Part shown: positions 1 through 8,768 of the stretch, in pieces
Position numbering within the stretch: the first letter of the stretch is position 1
How the letters are laid out: the number at the start of each line of letters is the position of its first letter
Assembly (NCBI GenBank): GCA_963789885.1
Contig: CAWBNB010000020.1
Location: 1-64,000, forward strand
Source of the DNA: DATEDA01 sp963789885
Lineage (GTDB): Bacteria > Pseudomonadota > Gammaproteobacteria > Burkholderiales > SG8-39
Direction: 5' to 3'
DNA length: 64,000 nucleotides
Program-made: the position numbers and the translations under genes
The notes under the pieces: model-generated
Databases searched by the model: none
What the model was told of the DNA's origin: nothing
What the model saw: the letters and a program-made list of their open reading frames with translations, nothing else

Positions 1-70
1 AAATCAATCACTTACAGCGTCAAGAAAACCGACGCTGTCTCATAGATCCCAGGGTGTCTCATTCGTGGCC

Positions 71-1123
71 TTACCGGAGCGGCTTTACACGCTCCGGGCG
101 GCGCCGATAGACCCTCTCCGTGGTGCGCTGGTCGGCGTGCGCGAGGAGCGCGCGGGCGTGCTCCAGGCTCCCCGCGTCGCTCGCGCACTTCGCGCGGAGA
201 TCGTGCTCGGTGAACCGCTCCTCGACCTTCGTTTCGGCGAGCAGCCGATCCATGAAGCGGCCCCAGATCGAGTCCCACCCGTTCGCGCTGCCGTCCGGCT
301 TCGCGTAGCACTCGCCCCGGCGTGTGCAGAAGAGGTACGGCGCGATGTCGACAGGGCGGGCCGCGAGCGCCATCTCCACCGCGGCGCGTAGCTCCGCCGA
401 CCACTCGATTACGAGCCGCTTGCCGGTCGTTTTGGCGGTCTTCCTCGGCTGGACGTGGATGCCGTCTTCCTTGCAGTCATGCGCCGGGCGGAGCCGTAAG
501 AGATCGCCGCGGCGCATCCCGGTGAGGAGCTTCATCCGGATGTACGCCTGCACGGCGAGGACGCTGCCGGCCTTCCGGCGCGGCTTCAGAGCAAGCGCCT
601 CGACTACCTCCCAGTCCTCGACATACCGCGTACGTGGCGCCTCGCCCTCAAGGCGCACTTCCCCCTTGAACGGATGCCGGTCGATGTAGCCCCACTCGAC
701 TGCTTTGGTAAAGGCGTGCGAGAGCACTTCGATCTCCCGGTGGGCGGCGATTTTTGCACCGCGGCGGTCGACGTACTGATAGATGAGTCGTGGCTTGAAG
801 GGCGTGAGCGGAAGGTGGCCAAACACGGCACGAAGTGTCGGGAGCGCGCGGTTATTCCCATCCTGCGTCTTCGGCGCCTTCGTTGGGATGACCTCGAGCG
901 CGTAGCGGTCGAGCAGCTCACCGATCGTGCGCGCCGCCTCGAGCTCACCGAGCCGCTCCGCCCACACCTTGTAGGCGCCCGGAAGCGTCGCGCCGAGACG
1001 GAACCAGCGCTTGCCGTCCCACAGTGCCTCAAGGCCTGCGGGCACGCGGTAATGGTAGGCGCCGTGCTTGTGCACCCACCGCGCGGGGAGGCCGCGGTGC
1101 TCAGGCTTTCTTGGGCGAGGCAA
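71..1123 (-). CDS. Phage-type tyrosine recombinase (integrase)
   Basis: Site-specific recombinase that would catalyse integration or excision of a mobile island. The C-terminal catalytic domain shows the family residues in order: Arg in TGMRRGDLLRLR, a Lys in the following beta-hairpin, HDLRAKC (His-x-x-Arg), LLAHADQ (His) and the Tyr nucleophile in TERVYRRR near the C-terminus. I chose the TTG at 1123, giving about 350 residues that begin PRPRKPEHRGLPARW, because that is the usual N-terminus of this subfamily and GGAG lies just upstream. A longer reading from 1198 is possible. It overlaps the end of the upstream DUF4224 gene by 23 bases, so the two are probably translationally coupled. It lies at the window edge with no tRNA target visible beside it. 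Confidence 0.9.
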   Translation of the reverse strand: MPRPRKPEHRGLPARWVHKHGAYHYRVPAGLEALWDGKRWFRLGATLPGAYKVWAERLGELEAARTIGELLDRYALEVIPTKAPKTQDGNNRALPTLRAVFGHLPLTPFKPRLIYQYVDRRGAKIAAHREIEVLSHAFTKAVEWGYIDRHPFKGEVRLEGEAPRTRYVEDWEVVEALALKPRRKAGSVLAVQAYIRMKLLTGMRRGDLLRLRPAHDCKEDGIHVQPRKTAKTTGKRLVIEWSAELRAAVEMALAARPVDIAPYLFCTRRGECYAKPDGSANGWDSIWGRFMDRLLAETKVEERFTEHDLRAKCASDAGSLEHARALLAHADQRTTERVYRRRPERVKPLR

Positions 1124-1331
1124 GGGCGCTCCAGTGAGGTTGGGGCTCCTGGTCGGAAACGATAGCTGGGAGGCCGCCGCCGAGCAAGGCCTCGACATGC
1201 GACCGCAAGACGATCACGCGGCCGTCCGGGCGGAGGCGATGTTCAACGCCCATCGCGCGTAAGGCACGCACTCTAGCCTCGCGGCGCTTGGCGCCGGTCA
1301 AGTCCGTCAATTCTGCGTCGGTGAGGAACAT
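1101..1331 (-). CDS. DUF4224 domain protein, integrase partner
   Basis: A 76-residue protein beginning MFLTDAELTDLTGAKRREA, with GRVIVLRSHVEALLG near its end. This is the pattern of DUF4224, a short winged-helix-like domain found immediately upstream of phage integrases in proteobacteria. The function is unproven; the position suggests a DNA-binding accessory or directionality factor. The open frame extends upstream to 1427, but homologues start at the MFLTD methionine, so 1331 is preferred although no strong ribosome-binding site precedes it. Its 3' end overlaps the TTG start of the integrase, which supports a single operon. Confidence 0.72.
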   Translation of the reverse strand: MFLTDAELTDLTGAKRREARVRALRAMGVEHRLRPDGRVIVLRSHVEALLGGGLPAIVSDQEPQPHWSALASPKKA

Positions 1332-1604
1332 CAAGCCGTCTGGCCGTCCGTGAACTTCGTGGTCGAGGACTCTTCTCGGATCGAGATGTGGATGACGAGG
1401 TGCCTCGCCAGGTTCGTGACTCTGCACTCCATGTGCATCTAACTCACCCGATGAGCTGCAGCGGACGACTCCGGATCATCCTTCTTAAACGCGAATCGAC
1501 TTGCCCGCAGGATGCTCGATGACGAGGCGAACTCAAGGCCAAACGCACGACGTAGACCGACGGCTCTCGGCGCCTCCCGGGTCCGGTGCTTGGCTCATCC
1601 CGCC

Positions 1605-1808
1605 TCATTTTCCGTTACGGCGCTGCCCGCGTATTGCGATGCAATACTCGTCCCACGCACGGTCGAGATCCGCCCGCTCGAACACTCGCGTCGTCCCGCA
1701 CGGAATCGGGGAAGGAAGGCGCGGCCGTATGTGCGCATCGAATGCCCGTCGCTTGAGCCCGAGATACGCCATTGCCTCGGCATAGGTGTATCCCCGCTTT
1801 TCTTTCAC
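1605..1808 (-). CDS. Small helix-turn-helix (excisionase/AlpA-like) protein
   Basis: A 67-residue protein with YTYAEAMAYLGLKRRAFDAH followed by a basic stretch and RVFERADLDRAWDEY. This is the arrangement of MerR-like or AlpA-like small helix-turn-helix proteins: a recognition helix in the first half and a wing reading the target near the end. Such proteins commonly act as excisionases or regulators next to integrases. It is on the same strand as the DUF4224 and integrase genes, about 270 bases upstream of them, so it probably belongs to the same module. The exact role, excision or transcriptional control, cannot be decided from sequence. Confidence 0.65.
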   Translation of the reverse strand: MKEKRGYTYAEAMAYLGLKRRAFDAHIRPRLPSPIPCGTTRVFERADLDRAWDEYCIAIRGQRRNGK

Positions 1809-2599
1809 GATCGGCCCTTGCCGAAGAAGGTGGAGTTCGCCTTCGGGCGCGATTGGCGACGGTAGCTAATCGCGGCAACTCGAAGCGCCGACGGGGGTAC
1901 CGTCGGAACTGGACGGCGCCTGGGCCGGCGGGACAGGGCGTTGAGAGTCACGTTCATGGTCGCTTCCTCTGTGGACAAGAATGGACGAGCGGGTTTCGGC
2001 GATGAACGCCAGGCTCGAGGTGCAGGGAGCGCGCTGATCGCGCGCGTCGCGACGGGAAAGGCCGATCAGCAATCAGGCGAGCGAGACACTCGCCAGCTAT
2101 GACGCGGCGAAGCCGGATGTGCCCGACGGCCTGGCGTGCCGGCGATGGAAGGCGAAGCGTCGCCAGCGCTAGGCGCGGCGAGCTCTAGCTTCGAGCTTCC
2201 TCGAGGAACTGATCCTGCTCTCGGAGTGGCGGCGCCACTCGGGGCGCGCGCTGTCCAGCGCGCTTCACGGACGGTGAAGGGTCCCCGCCTTCGACAACTG
2301 CGTGGCCACCCTTCCTCGGGCGCTGTGCCTTGCTCCCTTTACGGACGGGGCCGTTGGGATCGGGAGCTCCCGGACTGTCGCTTGGTGAAAGCAAGGCCTA
2401 CGGTATCGCGCAATACGTCAGCGCTCAACTGCTAGCCTGTCGCGGTTCCAGAGAGCTCGCGATCGGGCGGGGGTCTTTGAAGCTTTAGGACGGTCCTATC
2501 GGCGCCGACGCGGACGGCAGGATACGGCCCAGGAGCTGCCGCTTGCGGTTTGGGCGCAACGGCTGATCAGCTTCTCATAGTGAATGATCTTGCGCAGGG
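1809..2599. other. No recognisable gene
   Basis: About 790 bases with only short, compositionally biased open frames that give Arg/Pro/Ala-rich shadow peptides. I see no ribosome-binding site with a plausible protein behind it, and no tRNA or repeat. The stretch separates the integrase module from the IS element and may be decayed island DNA. Confidence 0.5.
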
Positions 2600-3799
2600 T
2601 GTGAGTGGCGAATTCATGTTCAAGCGGCGATCGGGGTCTGAAATAGCCCACGACAATGCTGCCGCCAAGCGTAGTGATCAAGCCCCGCAAGAGCGGGGGA
2701 GGGCGCGCCGGCGCGTTGCGCTGGCGTGGAGCCGGCGAGCGCGCGATGAACGCGATCAGCGTTGTAATAGTCTTTGAATTCTCCCAGTTTGCGCTTCAGG
2801 TCCACCGCGTTCCAGAAGAACATCCGATCCAGGTACTCACGCCGGATCGTGCCGATCAGCCGTTCAACGAAGGGGTGGGAGACCGGAGCGTACGGAACAG
2901 ACTTGACTTCCTCGATCTCGAGCACGCGCAGGTTGGCGAGCCAGCGGTGGAATCGAAACAGCGGGTCGTGGTCGGTGCTGAGGTGTTTCGCTAGGGGCCG
3001 GCCAGAAGCGGCGTGGTTGAACATCCGACATACCAAGACGCCGTCGATGCATTCCTGCTCGACGCCAAAACCGATGATGCGGCGGGTGAACACGTCCATA
3101 ATTACCAGCACCCAGTGACTGCGCAGCAGGATCGATTCGCAGCGGAATAGGTCCAGGCTCCAGAGGCTGTCCTTGGTCTGGGCGATGAATGTCAGCCAGG
3201 AGGGGCCATTGGTTCCGGAGCCGCCTGGCCGGTAGTGCTTCGCGAGCACGCGACGCACGACATCTTTGTCGATGTCAATGCCGAAGGCATGAGAGATCTG
3301 CTGGGCGATGCGTACACAGCCGAACCTGGGGTTGCGGCGCTTCAGTTCAATGATCGCCGCGATGAGTTCTGCCGAGGGACCTTTGGGGCCGGGTTTGCGG
3401 CGACGGTAGCGGGAGGAAAAGAGCAGACGATATTTGCGATCGACCAGCGCCTTGTGGAACTTAAGCAGCGTTGCAGGCTTGATGAGCGCGCCAAGTTTCG
3501 GAATCCGGCGAGGATTCACGAACAGCGTGGTCAGTCCGAGCACCACGCGATCGAGGGTATTGAGATTCGGCGCTCTCTGTCTGGATCGATTGCTGATCAG
3601 AAGCTGATGTTTGAGCAGAAGAGATTCCGCGACGAGGGCGCGTACGCCACCTGGGCGGAGCAGCTTCGCGAACGTGACGAGCAGGTGGATGGCCAGGATG
3701 AGCAGATCTCGCACCGGGTGAACCGTAACATCGCCACCGTCCCAAGCAAGACTGCACCGCACAGGCGGATTCGCTCATACTAGGAATTCGCCACCCACA
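2600..3799. mobile_element. Insertion sequence with rve/DDE transposase (IS481/IS3-like), about 1.2 kb
   Basis: The transposase gene lies between imperfect terminal inverted repeats. The left end reads TGTGAGTGGCGAATTC (2600-2615); the right end, read inwards, is TGTGGGTGGCGAATTC (3784-3799). Both ends are flanked by GGG (2597-2599 and 3800-3802), possibly a short target duplication. A remnant of a related element carrying the TGTGGG form of the end occurs at 28211. Confidence 0.75.
2620..3762 (-). CDS. DDE (integrase-core) transposase
   Basis: A 380-residue transposase with an rve catalytic core. The N-terminal part is a hydrophobic segment followed by KHQLLISNRSRQRAPNL; the central part contains the helix-turn-helix-like segment around RNPRFGCVRIAQQIS. 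The catalytic acids are visible as Asp in SLWSLDLFRCE, Asp in LSTDHDPLF, and Glu in HPFVERLIGTIRREYL. The C-terminal STPAQRAGAPSPALAGL is a typical end for this group. The frame is intact, so it may be functional. The precise start is uncertain: the first methionine at 3762 is used, but a GTG near 3714 also fits. Confidence 0.88.
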   Translation of the reverse strand: MRCSLAWDGGDVTVHPVRDLLILAIHLLVTFAKLLRPGGVRALVAESLLLKHQLLISNRSRQRAPNLNTLDRVVLGLTTLFVNPRRIPKLGALIKPATLLKFHKALVDRKYRLLFSSRYRRRKPGPKGPSAELIAAIIELKRRNPRFGCVRIAQQISHAFGIDIDKDVVRRVLAKHYRPGGSGTNGPSWLTFIAQTKDSLWSLDLFRCESILLRSHWVLVIMDVFTRRIIGFGVEQECIDGVLVCRMFNHAASGRPLAKHLSTDHDPLFRFHRWLANLRVLEIEEVKSVPYAPVSHPFVERLIGTIRREYLDRMFFWNAVDLKRKLGEFKDYYNADRVHRALAGSTPAQRAGAPSPALAGLDHYAWRQHCRGLFQTPIAA

Positions 3800-3864
3800 G
3801 GGTTTGCAGCAGATATATTTGGCAGCGCCCCGTTTATGGGGCCTTCGTACCCGGAGGAGACATC

Positions 3865-5337
3865 ATGACCGTCAAACAGTGGGCCGCCGCTGCTCTGATT
3901 TCTATCGGCGTTGTCGCTACCTCACAGGCCGCAACCTTCATCGTTAGCAAGAACACTGACGATGGATCTGTCAATACTCTCCGATGGGCGATTCAGCAGT
4001 CGAATCTGGCTGGCGGATCGAATACGATCCTGATTGTTGCGCGAGGGGTAATCAAGTTGGAAAGCCTTCTCCCGCCGATCAAGGGGCCGGCGATTGTCAA
4101 GGCGTCGGGTCGGAGGGGCTCTGACTCTCATCCACCATCGGTCGTGCTCGACGGGTCCAACTTCATCGATCCGACGACGACCAACTCCTGCCCGGGCGAA
4201 ACCTCTGGATTCGGTGTGAATGTGCGTTCGCTTCAGAAACCCGCGCTCGCGGTGGTCGATTCAGGAGGCGTGGAGATTAGCGGCCTTGAAATTCGCAACT
4301 TCTGCATCGGAGTGATGTTGCTCCGCAGCCATGACAATCATATTCATCACAACGCAATTCACGATACCGTGGGCGCGGCCGGAATCCTTGTGACGGGCGA
4401 TGACGGCACCCCTGCGGGAGGCGCAACCACCGGCAAGAGCATCAACAATCTGATTGAGTACAACGTCATTTACAACACCGGCGACGGCATGGAATGCACG
4501 CGGGGCACATCCAACACAACCTACCAATACAACGTCCTGCACGAGACGCGAAATGGGGTGGCCCCCTATTCACAGGGCATCGAATGCGCGGGAAGCGGAA
4601 ACACGGGGATCAGCATTCTCTTCAACAAGTTCTCTGGTTACTCGGACGGGTTGCAGCTCAACCAAGCCAGTAACGTGCTCGTTATTGGAAACACGATTGA
4701 GGATACAACCTACGGCATTACTTCAAGCGGTACGGGAGTCCGCATCGAAGGCAATGTCATCACCGGAAATCGGATGGGCGTCGGTCCAGGAGGAAACACC
4801 TCCCAGATCACCATCACCCGGAACAGGATCCACAATAACGGCGAGCCGCTTTTGTCGCTTCCAACGTCTGCGGGAGGAACGACCGATCCGAACAACCCCG
4901 CACTACTCGGCATCGACCTAGGTGTGAACGGCGTTACCCCAAACCAGCCGGCCGGAAGCTGCGGTAGCCCTGGTCCCAACTCGTTACAAAATCACCCGGT
5001 CGTCTCGTCCACTTCGACCTGGCAAGGGGAAAAGATTGCTCTGGACGGCGTCCTGCCCTCCTGCCCGAATGCCTCCTACGTAGTGGAGTTCTTCGCGAAT
5101 CGCAGTCTGAATCCGGCTGGATTTGCGGAAGGCGAAATATATCTCGGCTCCATTGCAGTGACGACCGATGCAACCGGTAACGCAAGCTTCCACTTTCGGG
5201 CGCCACTCGAAAGGCTCTTGCGCGATAGAACCAATCGGGCGTATTTCACTGCGACCGCGACCAATTCAGCCGGGGGGACGTCCGAATTCTCTTCGCCCTT
5301 GCTGCTCAACCAGATCCACAATGACGACGAAAGGTGA
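3865..5337 (+). CDS. Secreted right-handed parallel beta-helix protein
   Basis: A 490-residue protein with an N-terminal signal peptide (MTVKQWAAAALISIGVVATS, cleavage likely after QAA) and a good ribosome-binding site (GGAGGAG, about 3853). The body shows the degenerate PbH1 rungs of a pectate-lyase or NosD-like parallel beta-helix: repeated turns such as GLEIRNFCIGVMLLRSHDNHIHH, NNLIEYNVIYNTGDGM and GNTIEDTTYGITSSG. Members bind or cleave polysaccharides or act as surface structural proteins. No clear catalytic signature is evident, so enzymatic function is not assigned. A C-terminal segment (about residues 385-480) resembles an immunoglobulin-like beta domain. It stands alone between an IS element and transposase debris. 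Confidence 0.78.
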   Translation: MTVKQWAAAALISIGVVATSQAATFIVSKNTDDGSVNTLRWAIQQSNLAGGSNTILIVARGVIKLESLLPPIKGPAIVKASGRRGSDSHPPSVVLDGSNFIDPTTTNSCPGETSGFGVNVRSLQKPALAVVDSGGVEISGLEIRNFCIGVMLLRSHDNHIHHNAIHDTVGAAGILVTGDDGTPAGGATTGKSINNLIEYNVIYNTGDGMECTRGTSNTTYQYNVLHETRNGVAPYSQGIECAGSGNTGISILFNKFSGYSDGLQLNQASNVLVIGNTIEDTTYGITSSGTGVRIEGNVITGNRMGVGPGGNTSQITITRNRIHNNGEPLLSLPTSAGGTTDPNNPALLGIDLGVNGVTPNQPAGSCGSPGPNSLQNHPVVSSTSTWQGEKIALDGVLPSCPNASYVVEFFANRSLNPAGFAEGEIYLGSIAVTTDATGNASFHFRAPLERLLRDRTNRAYFTATATNSAGGTSEFSSPLLLNQIHNDDER

Positions 5338-5349
5338 GGGCATGTAAGG

Positions 5350-5430
5350 GTGGCGTCGCGATCGCGCGCGCTCGCCATCGATCCGGAGATCTTGCTGCTC
5401 GACGAGCCGTTTGCCTCGCTCGATGCGGGG
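5350..5430 (+). pseudogene. Fragment of an ABC-transporter ATPase (Walker B region)
   Basis: An isolated 27-codon fragment encoding ALAIDPEILLLDEPFASLDAG, the Walker B aspartate-glutamate and D-loop of an ABC ATPase. There is no Walker A or signature region upstream. The codons before ALAI are out of frame with the expected family sequence, and the 3' side runs directly into transposase sequence. It is debris left by rearrangement, not a gene. Confidence 0.65.
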
Positions 5431-5722
5431 TGTGGAGGTGATCCGGCTGCCGCCGAAGTCGCCTAACTTGAACGCCTACGCTGAGCGGTTCGTACGCTCA
5501 ATCAAAGACGAGCTTCTCAGTCGCATGATTTTCAGCGGCGAGGCGTCGCTGCGGCGCGCCGTCCGTGAATTCATGGCGCATTACCATGCCGAAAGGAATC
5601 ATCCAGGCTTGGGTAACCGACTGATCCGAGGCGGAGAGCCCTCAGTTCCAGCGTGTGGCGCGGTGGACCGACGAATCCGGCTCGGGGGGATGCTGAGTTT
5701 CTATTATCACGCCGCGGCGTGA
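5431..5722 (+). pseudogene. 3' fragment of an rve-type transposase
   Basis: Roughly 96 codons that start inside the catalytic core: VIRLPPKSPNLNAYAERFVRSIKDE carries the catalytic glutamate region, followed by HYHAERNHPGLGNRLI and a short tail ending at the stop at 5722. The N-terminal half with the first two catalytic aspartates is missing; it is replaced by an ABC ATPase fragment. It differs from the transposase at 2620-3762, so a second IS type once lay here. Confidence 0.7.
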
Positions 5723-5967
5723 CCTGTCCGTCTTGATTTTGGACCATACGGCTCCCTTACCCGAAGCTGCCTGCGGGCTGAACGCAACGCAGTCGTTGCA
5801 CAGCTCCCCGGGAGGCGAGAACCGAGATTTGATTCGTGATCTAGACAATTCTTTAGCGAAATCGACCTTCTTTAGCAAAATCGCCTTTTTTTGACCCCCC
5901 TGCTGGGTCCTTTCATCGATCCGGCGGATTATTGAAACAAAGTGCTTTCATGAGAGGAGGGTCAAGC

Positions 5968-7311
5968 ATGAGCAACATCCGAATCAAGTCCGTCCTTATG
6001 GGCGCGACCCTATTGACGTTTGTCACGCTGTTGGCCGTCGGCGTCGGCGTGCGAGCGGGATCGCACGACGACCGGCACGGCGGTCACGACGGCGGCGCAT
6101 CGAACGACATCGAACTGACGTGGATGTCAATCGCCAACTGGTACTTCAAGGTCGGCGATCTGAAGATCGTGATGGACGGCTACATCAGCCGCGTTCCCGG
6201 CCAGCCGTTCTTCGTGGCCTCGCCGATCTACCCGAACGACATGTTCGCGACCACGATCGGACCGCGCACCGTCGAAGTCGCCAACGTCGCGCGCGTCATC
6301 AAGGCGCTGCCCGACCATGGCCGACTCGACTACCTGATCGCCGGGCACAGCCATTTCGACCACACCTGGGACACACCCACTTGGGCCAAGATCACCGGCG
6401 CGCCGCTGATCGGCGGACTGTCGACCTGCTACCAGGCGGAAGCGCAGGGCCTGCCGGTGCGGCAATGCAGAGTGGTCAACGGCGGCGAAGTACTCCATCT
6501 CGGCAACGGCGTGACGATGCGGGTGGTGCGGTACAACCACAGCGGCAACGACACCAATCCGATCCAGCACTTCGCACGTGAGCTGTCGGGCCCGCCGGTA
6601 CCCGATCCCGTCACGGGCGGCCTGCGCGCCGGTGTCGGCGAGGACTATCCGAACGGCGGCGGCGGCCGGGCGTTCCTCTTCACGCTCGACAACCGCGGCA
6701 AGCGCCTGAGCTTCTTCGTGCAGAACTCGGCCAGCGCCTTCGATTTCGACCAGGACATCGTCGTCGACGGCGTGAACTACGGCTCGCCGCTCAACAACCT
6801 GAAGGCGGCGATGGCGGACGCCGGGCTGAAGAGCGTCGACGTGTGGATCGGGACGGGTGGCCGGTCGCTGGCGGAGCTGGTCGTGCCCGTGATCCATCCC
6901 AAGGTCTACATCCCGAACCACTGGGACGGCCTGTTCAACAACTTCTGGTCCGGCCTGCCGTTCCCGTACAAGGACGACGACCTGAAGGCGTATCTCGCTG
7001 CGCAGGGCATTCCGATCATGCCGCAGCATCAGTACTTCGACACCTACCGGCTGACGTCCAGCGGCGTGACCATGGTTTCCAACTCCGCTGTCAAGCACAA
7101 GCTGGGCTTCTCCGACGTGCAGCCGTTCGACACCGCGATGATGGATGCGGTCTCGCGCGTGGCGTCAACGGCCTACGGCGACAACTGCGGCGAAAGCTTC
7201 TCGGATTCGGCGTGGACGCGCTCGATCTTCGCGCACCTGCACGACCCGGTGGTGCGTTCGATGTTCCTGTTCGCGAGCTCCGCAGACCCGCTGCAGATCG
7301 GGTCGCACTGA
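5968..7311 (+). CDS. Secreted metallo-beta-lactamase-fold hydrolase
   Basis: A 447-residue protein of the metallo-beta-lactamase superfamily. The metal-binding motif is seen as AGHSHFDHTWD (His-x-His-x-Asp-His), with further candidate ligand histidines downstream (YNHSG, IPNHWDG). An N-terminal signal or anchor helix (about residues 5-30) suggests export. The ATG at 5968 is chosen because AGAGGAGGG precedes it at normal spacing; the frame is open further upstream to 5932. Just after the signal lies SHDDRHGGHDGG, a His/Asp/Gly-rich tract like those in two later secreted proteins of this region. The substrate is unknown. It is flanked by transposase debris upstream and by the sulfur-carrier set downstream. 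Confidence 0.82.
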   Translation: MSNIRIKSVLMGATLLTFVTLLAVGVGVRAGSHDDRHGGHDGGASNDIELTWMSIANWYFKVGDLKIVMDGYISRVPGQPFFVASPIYPNDMFATTIGPRTVEVANVARVIKALPDHGRLDYLIAGHSHFDHTWDTPTWAKITGAPLIGGLSTCYQAEAQGLPVRQCRVVNGGEVLHLGNGVTMRVVRYNHSGNDTNPIQHFARELSGPPVPDPVTGGLRAGVGEDYPNGGGGRAFLFTLDNRGKRLSFFVQNSASAFDFDQDIVVDGVNYGSPLNNLKAAMADAGLKSVDVWIGTGGRSLAELVVPVIHPKVYIPNHWDGLFNNFWSGLPFPYKDDDLKAYLAAQGIPIMPQHQYFDTYRLTSSGVTMVSNSAVKHKLGFSDVQPFDTAMMDAVSRVASTAYGDNCGESFSDSAWTRSIFAHLHDPVVRSMFLFASSADPLQIGSH

Positions 7312-7325
7312 AGCACTGAACCAAC

Positions 7326-7347
7326 GCGCGCGCCTCGCGGCGCGCGC
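7326..7347 (+). terminator. GC-rich hairpin after the MBL-fold gene
   Basis: A perfect 9-base-pair stem (GCGCGCGCC, loop TCGC, GGCGCGCGC) 14 bases after the stop codon. It lacks a T-tract, so intrinsic termination is possible but weakly supported. Confidence 0.35.
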
Positions 7348-7564
7348 TGCACTCCCTGGCGCGCTGTACATGGAGCGCGACGTGAAACCGCGCCGCCCGG
7401 ATGTGGCGACTCGCGTGAGTCTTGTCTCTACACGATTGACAAGTTTCGTCGTCAACGCCCTCAACTGAGTTGACCAAAATCAATCCGCGTGGCTCCCGGG
7501 GAGATAGATTGACATGTGAAGGTTGGTTTGCTTTCAGGCCGCGAGTTTTGAGGAGGGGATGCCG

Positions 7565-7801
7565 ATGTCAGTGATGCCGAATCAAGTCCTCGACTGCAGC
7601 GGGCTACCTTGCCCAATGCCGATTCTCAAGACGCGCAAGGCAATCGACGCTCTCCGCGTCGGAGAGGTTCTGAAGATGATCGCAACCGACCCCGGCGCTC
7701 CTTCTGACATGCAGGCCTGGACCGAGAAGACAGGTCACTCGCTCGTCGCAAGCGAACAGGAGGGCGAAAAGTACGTGTTCTATATCCGCAAGGCGAAGTA
7801 A
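7565..7801 (+). CDS. tusA: TusA-family sulfur carrier
   Basis: A 78-residue TusA/YedF/SirA-like protein. It has the conserved N-terminal LDCSGLPCPMPILKTRKAI, with the sulfur-accepting Cys in the CPxP motif (about residue 16) and a second Cys at about residue 11. TusA proteins carry persulfide sulfur and pass it to partners, including DsrE-type proteins. The ATG at 7565 is preferred because GAGGAGGGG ends about six bases before it; ATGs at 7559 and 7574 are alternatives. Two DsrE-like genes follow at spacings of about 30 bases with their own ribosome-binding sites, so the three genes form a likely sulfur-trafficking operon. The symbol denotes the family, not a proven tRNA-thiolation role. Confidence 0.85.
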   Translation: MSVMPNQVLDCSGLPCPMPILKTRKAIDALRVGEVLKMIATDPGAPSDMQAWTEKTGHSLVASEQEGEKYVFYIRKAK

Positions 7802-7830
7802 CGACTGCGAATTCATCAAGGAGCACCGAC

Positions 7831-8196
7831 ATGGCCGGAAAACTCGTCATCATGTGCACTCACGGTCCCAACGAGCCGGAGCGCGCCACGATTCCGTTCG
7901 TGATGGCCACCACCGCGCAGGCCTCGGACGTAGAGGTCGTCATGGGGTTTCAGGCTGACGGCGTGACCCTCGCCGCCAAAGGAACTGCCGAGCGCATCGC
8001 CGCACCGAGCTTCCCACCGCTGAAGGACCTTTTGGCAGCGTACCTGGAAGCGGGCGGCAAGCTCTTGGTGTGCGGGCCCTGCGTGCAATCGCGCAAGATC
8101 GACCCGAAGAAGGATTTCATCGACGGGGCGACCGTTGTCAACGCCGCCACGTTCGTCAAGGAATGCACGGCAGCGACTAACGTGCTCGTCTACTGA
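7831..8196 (+). CDS. DsrE-family sulfur-relay protein (first copy)
   Basis: A 121-residue DsrE/DsrF-like protein. It opens with a hydrophobic beta-strand and THGPNEPERATIPFVMATTA, and has the family's central ADGVTLAAKG and the later Cys-bearing GGKLLVCGPCVQSRKI, where a Cys (about residue 82-85) is the likely persulfide-accepting position. AAGGAG precedes the ATG. Proteins of this type take part in sulfur transfer with TusA in dissimilatory or sHdr-type sulfur oxidation and in tRNA thiolation. No dsrAB, hdr or rhodanese genes are present, so the pathway cannot be named. Confidence 0.82.
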   Translation: MAGKLVIMCTHGPNEPERATIPFVMATTAQASDVEVVMGFQADGVTLAAKGTAERIAAPSFPPLKDLLAAYLEAGGKLLVCGPCVQSRKIDPKKDFIDGATVVNAATFVKECTAATNVLVY

Positions 8197-8228
8197 TCTG
8201 ACCCGCCGTCAGACCCGGGAAAGAGCCA

Positions 8229-8597
8229 ATGGCCGATAGCAGTGTATTGATCATCATGACGAGCGGCCCGGACATGCCGCGCCGCTGCGCCACCCCGTTT
8301 TTCTTCGCGAGCCTCGCGGCAGCGATGGAGAATGATGTAACCATGTTCTTCACCATCGACGGCACGCTCCTGCTCAAGAAGGGGATGGCGGAGTCGATTT
8401 ACCCCAAGAAAGGCGGCGAGCCGGTCAGCTACTTCCTGCGCGAAGCGCTCGAGGCCGGCGTGAAGATGATCGCTTGCACGGCGTCCACCGATCTGCACGG
8501 TCTCAAGCCGAGCGACCTGATCAACGAAGTGAAGATGGTCGGCGGCGCTAAGATGTTCCAGCTCGCCGAGGACGCCACGACCGTATTGACCTTCTAG
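8229..8597 (+). CDS. DsrE-family sulfur-relay protein (second copy)
   Basis: A 122-residue relative of the preceding protein. It begins with SVLIIMTSGPDMPRRCATPF, then has a central FTIDGTLLLKKG and a conserved Cys in KMIACTASTDLHGL (about residue 81). It lies 32 bases after the first DsrE gene on the same strand with a GGGAAAGAG-type ribosome-binding site, which supports co-transcription. Tandem DsrE homologues next to tusA suggest a hetero-oligomer. It is less similar to its neighbour than a recent duplicate would be. Confidence 0.82.
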   Translation: MADSSVLIIMTSGPDMPRRCATPFFFASLAAAMENDVTMFFTIDGTLLLKKGMAESIYPKKGGEPVSYFLREALEAGVKMIACTASTDLHGLKPSDLINEVKMVGGAKMFQLAEDATTVLTF

Positions 8598-8768
8598 CCC
8601 ATTGCAGGAATCAGCGAATCGACGGCCGATCAGCGAAGTCCGCGAACGCCCGCTTTTCAGGATCACGACAGGCAGCAACGGGTCCGCTACGGGACCGCAC
8701 CGCCCTCCGCGAAGGCAGGTTTCGTGCGACTCTAACCAGAACGCTCGTGGCTGATGCGCGCCATCAGC

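Noticed and set aside
6127..7098. Minus-strand frame opposite the MBL-fold gene
   Set aside because: No ribosome-binding site or domain; the plus strand encodes the HxHxDH protein with a signal peptide.
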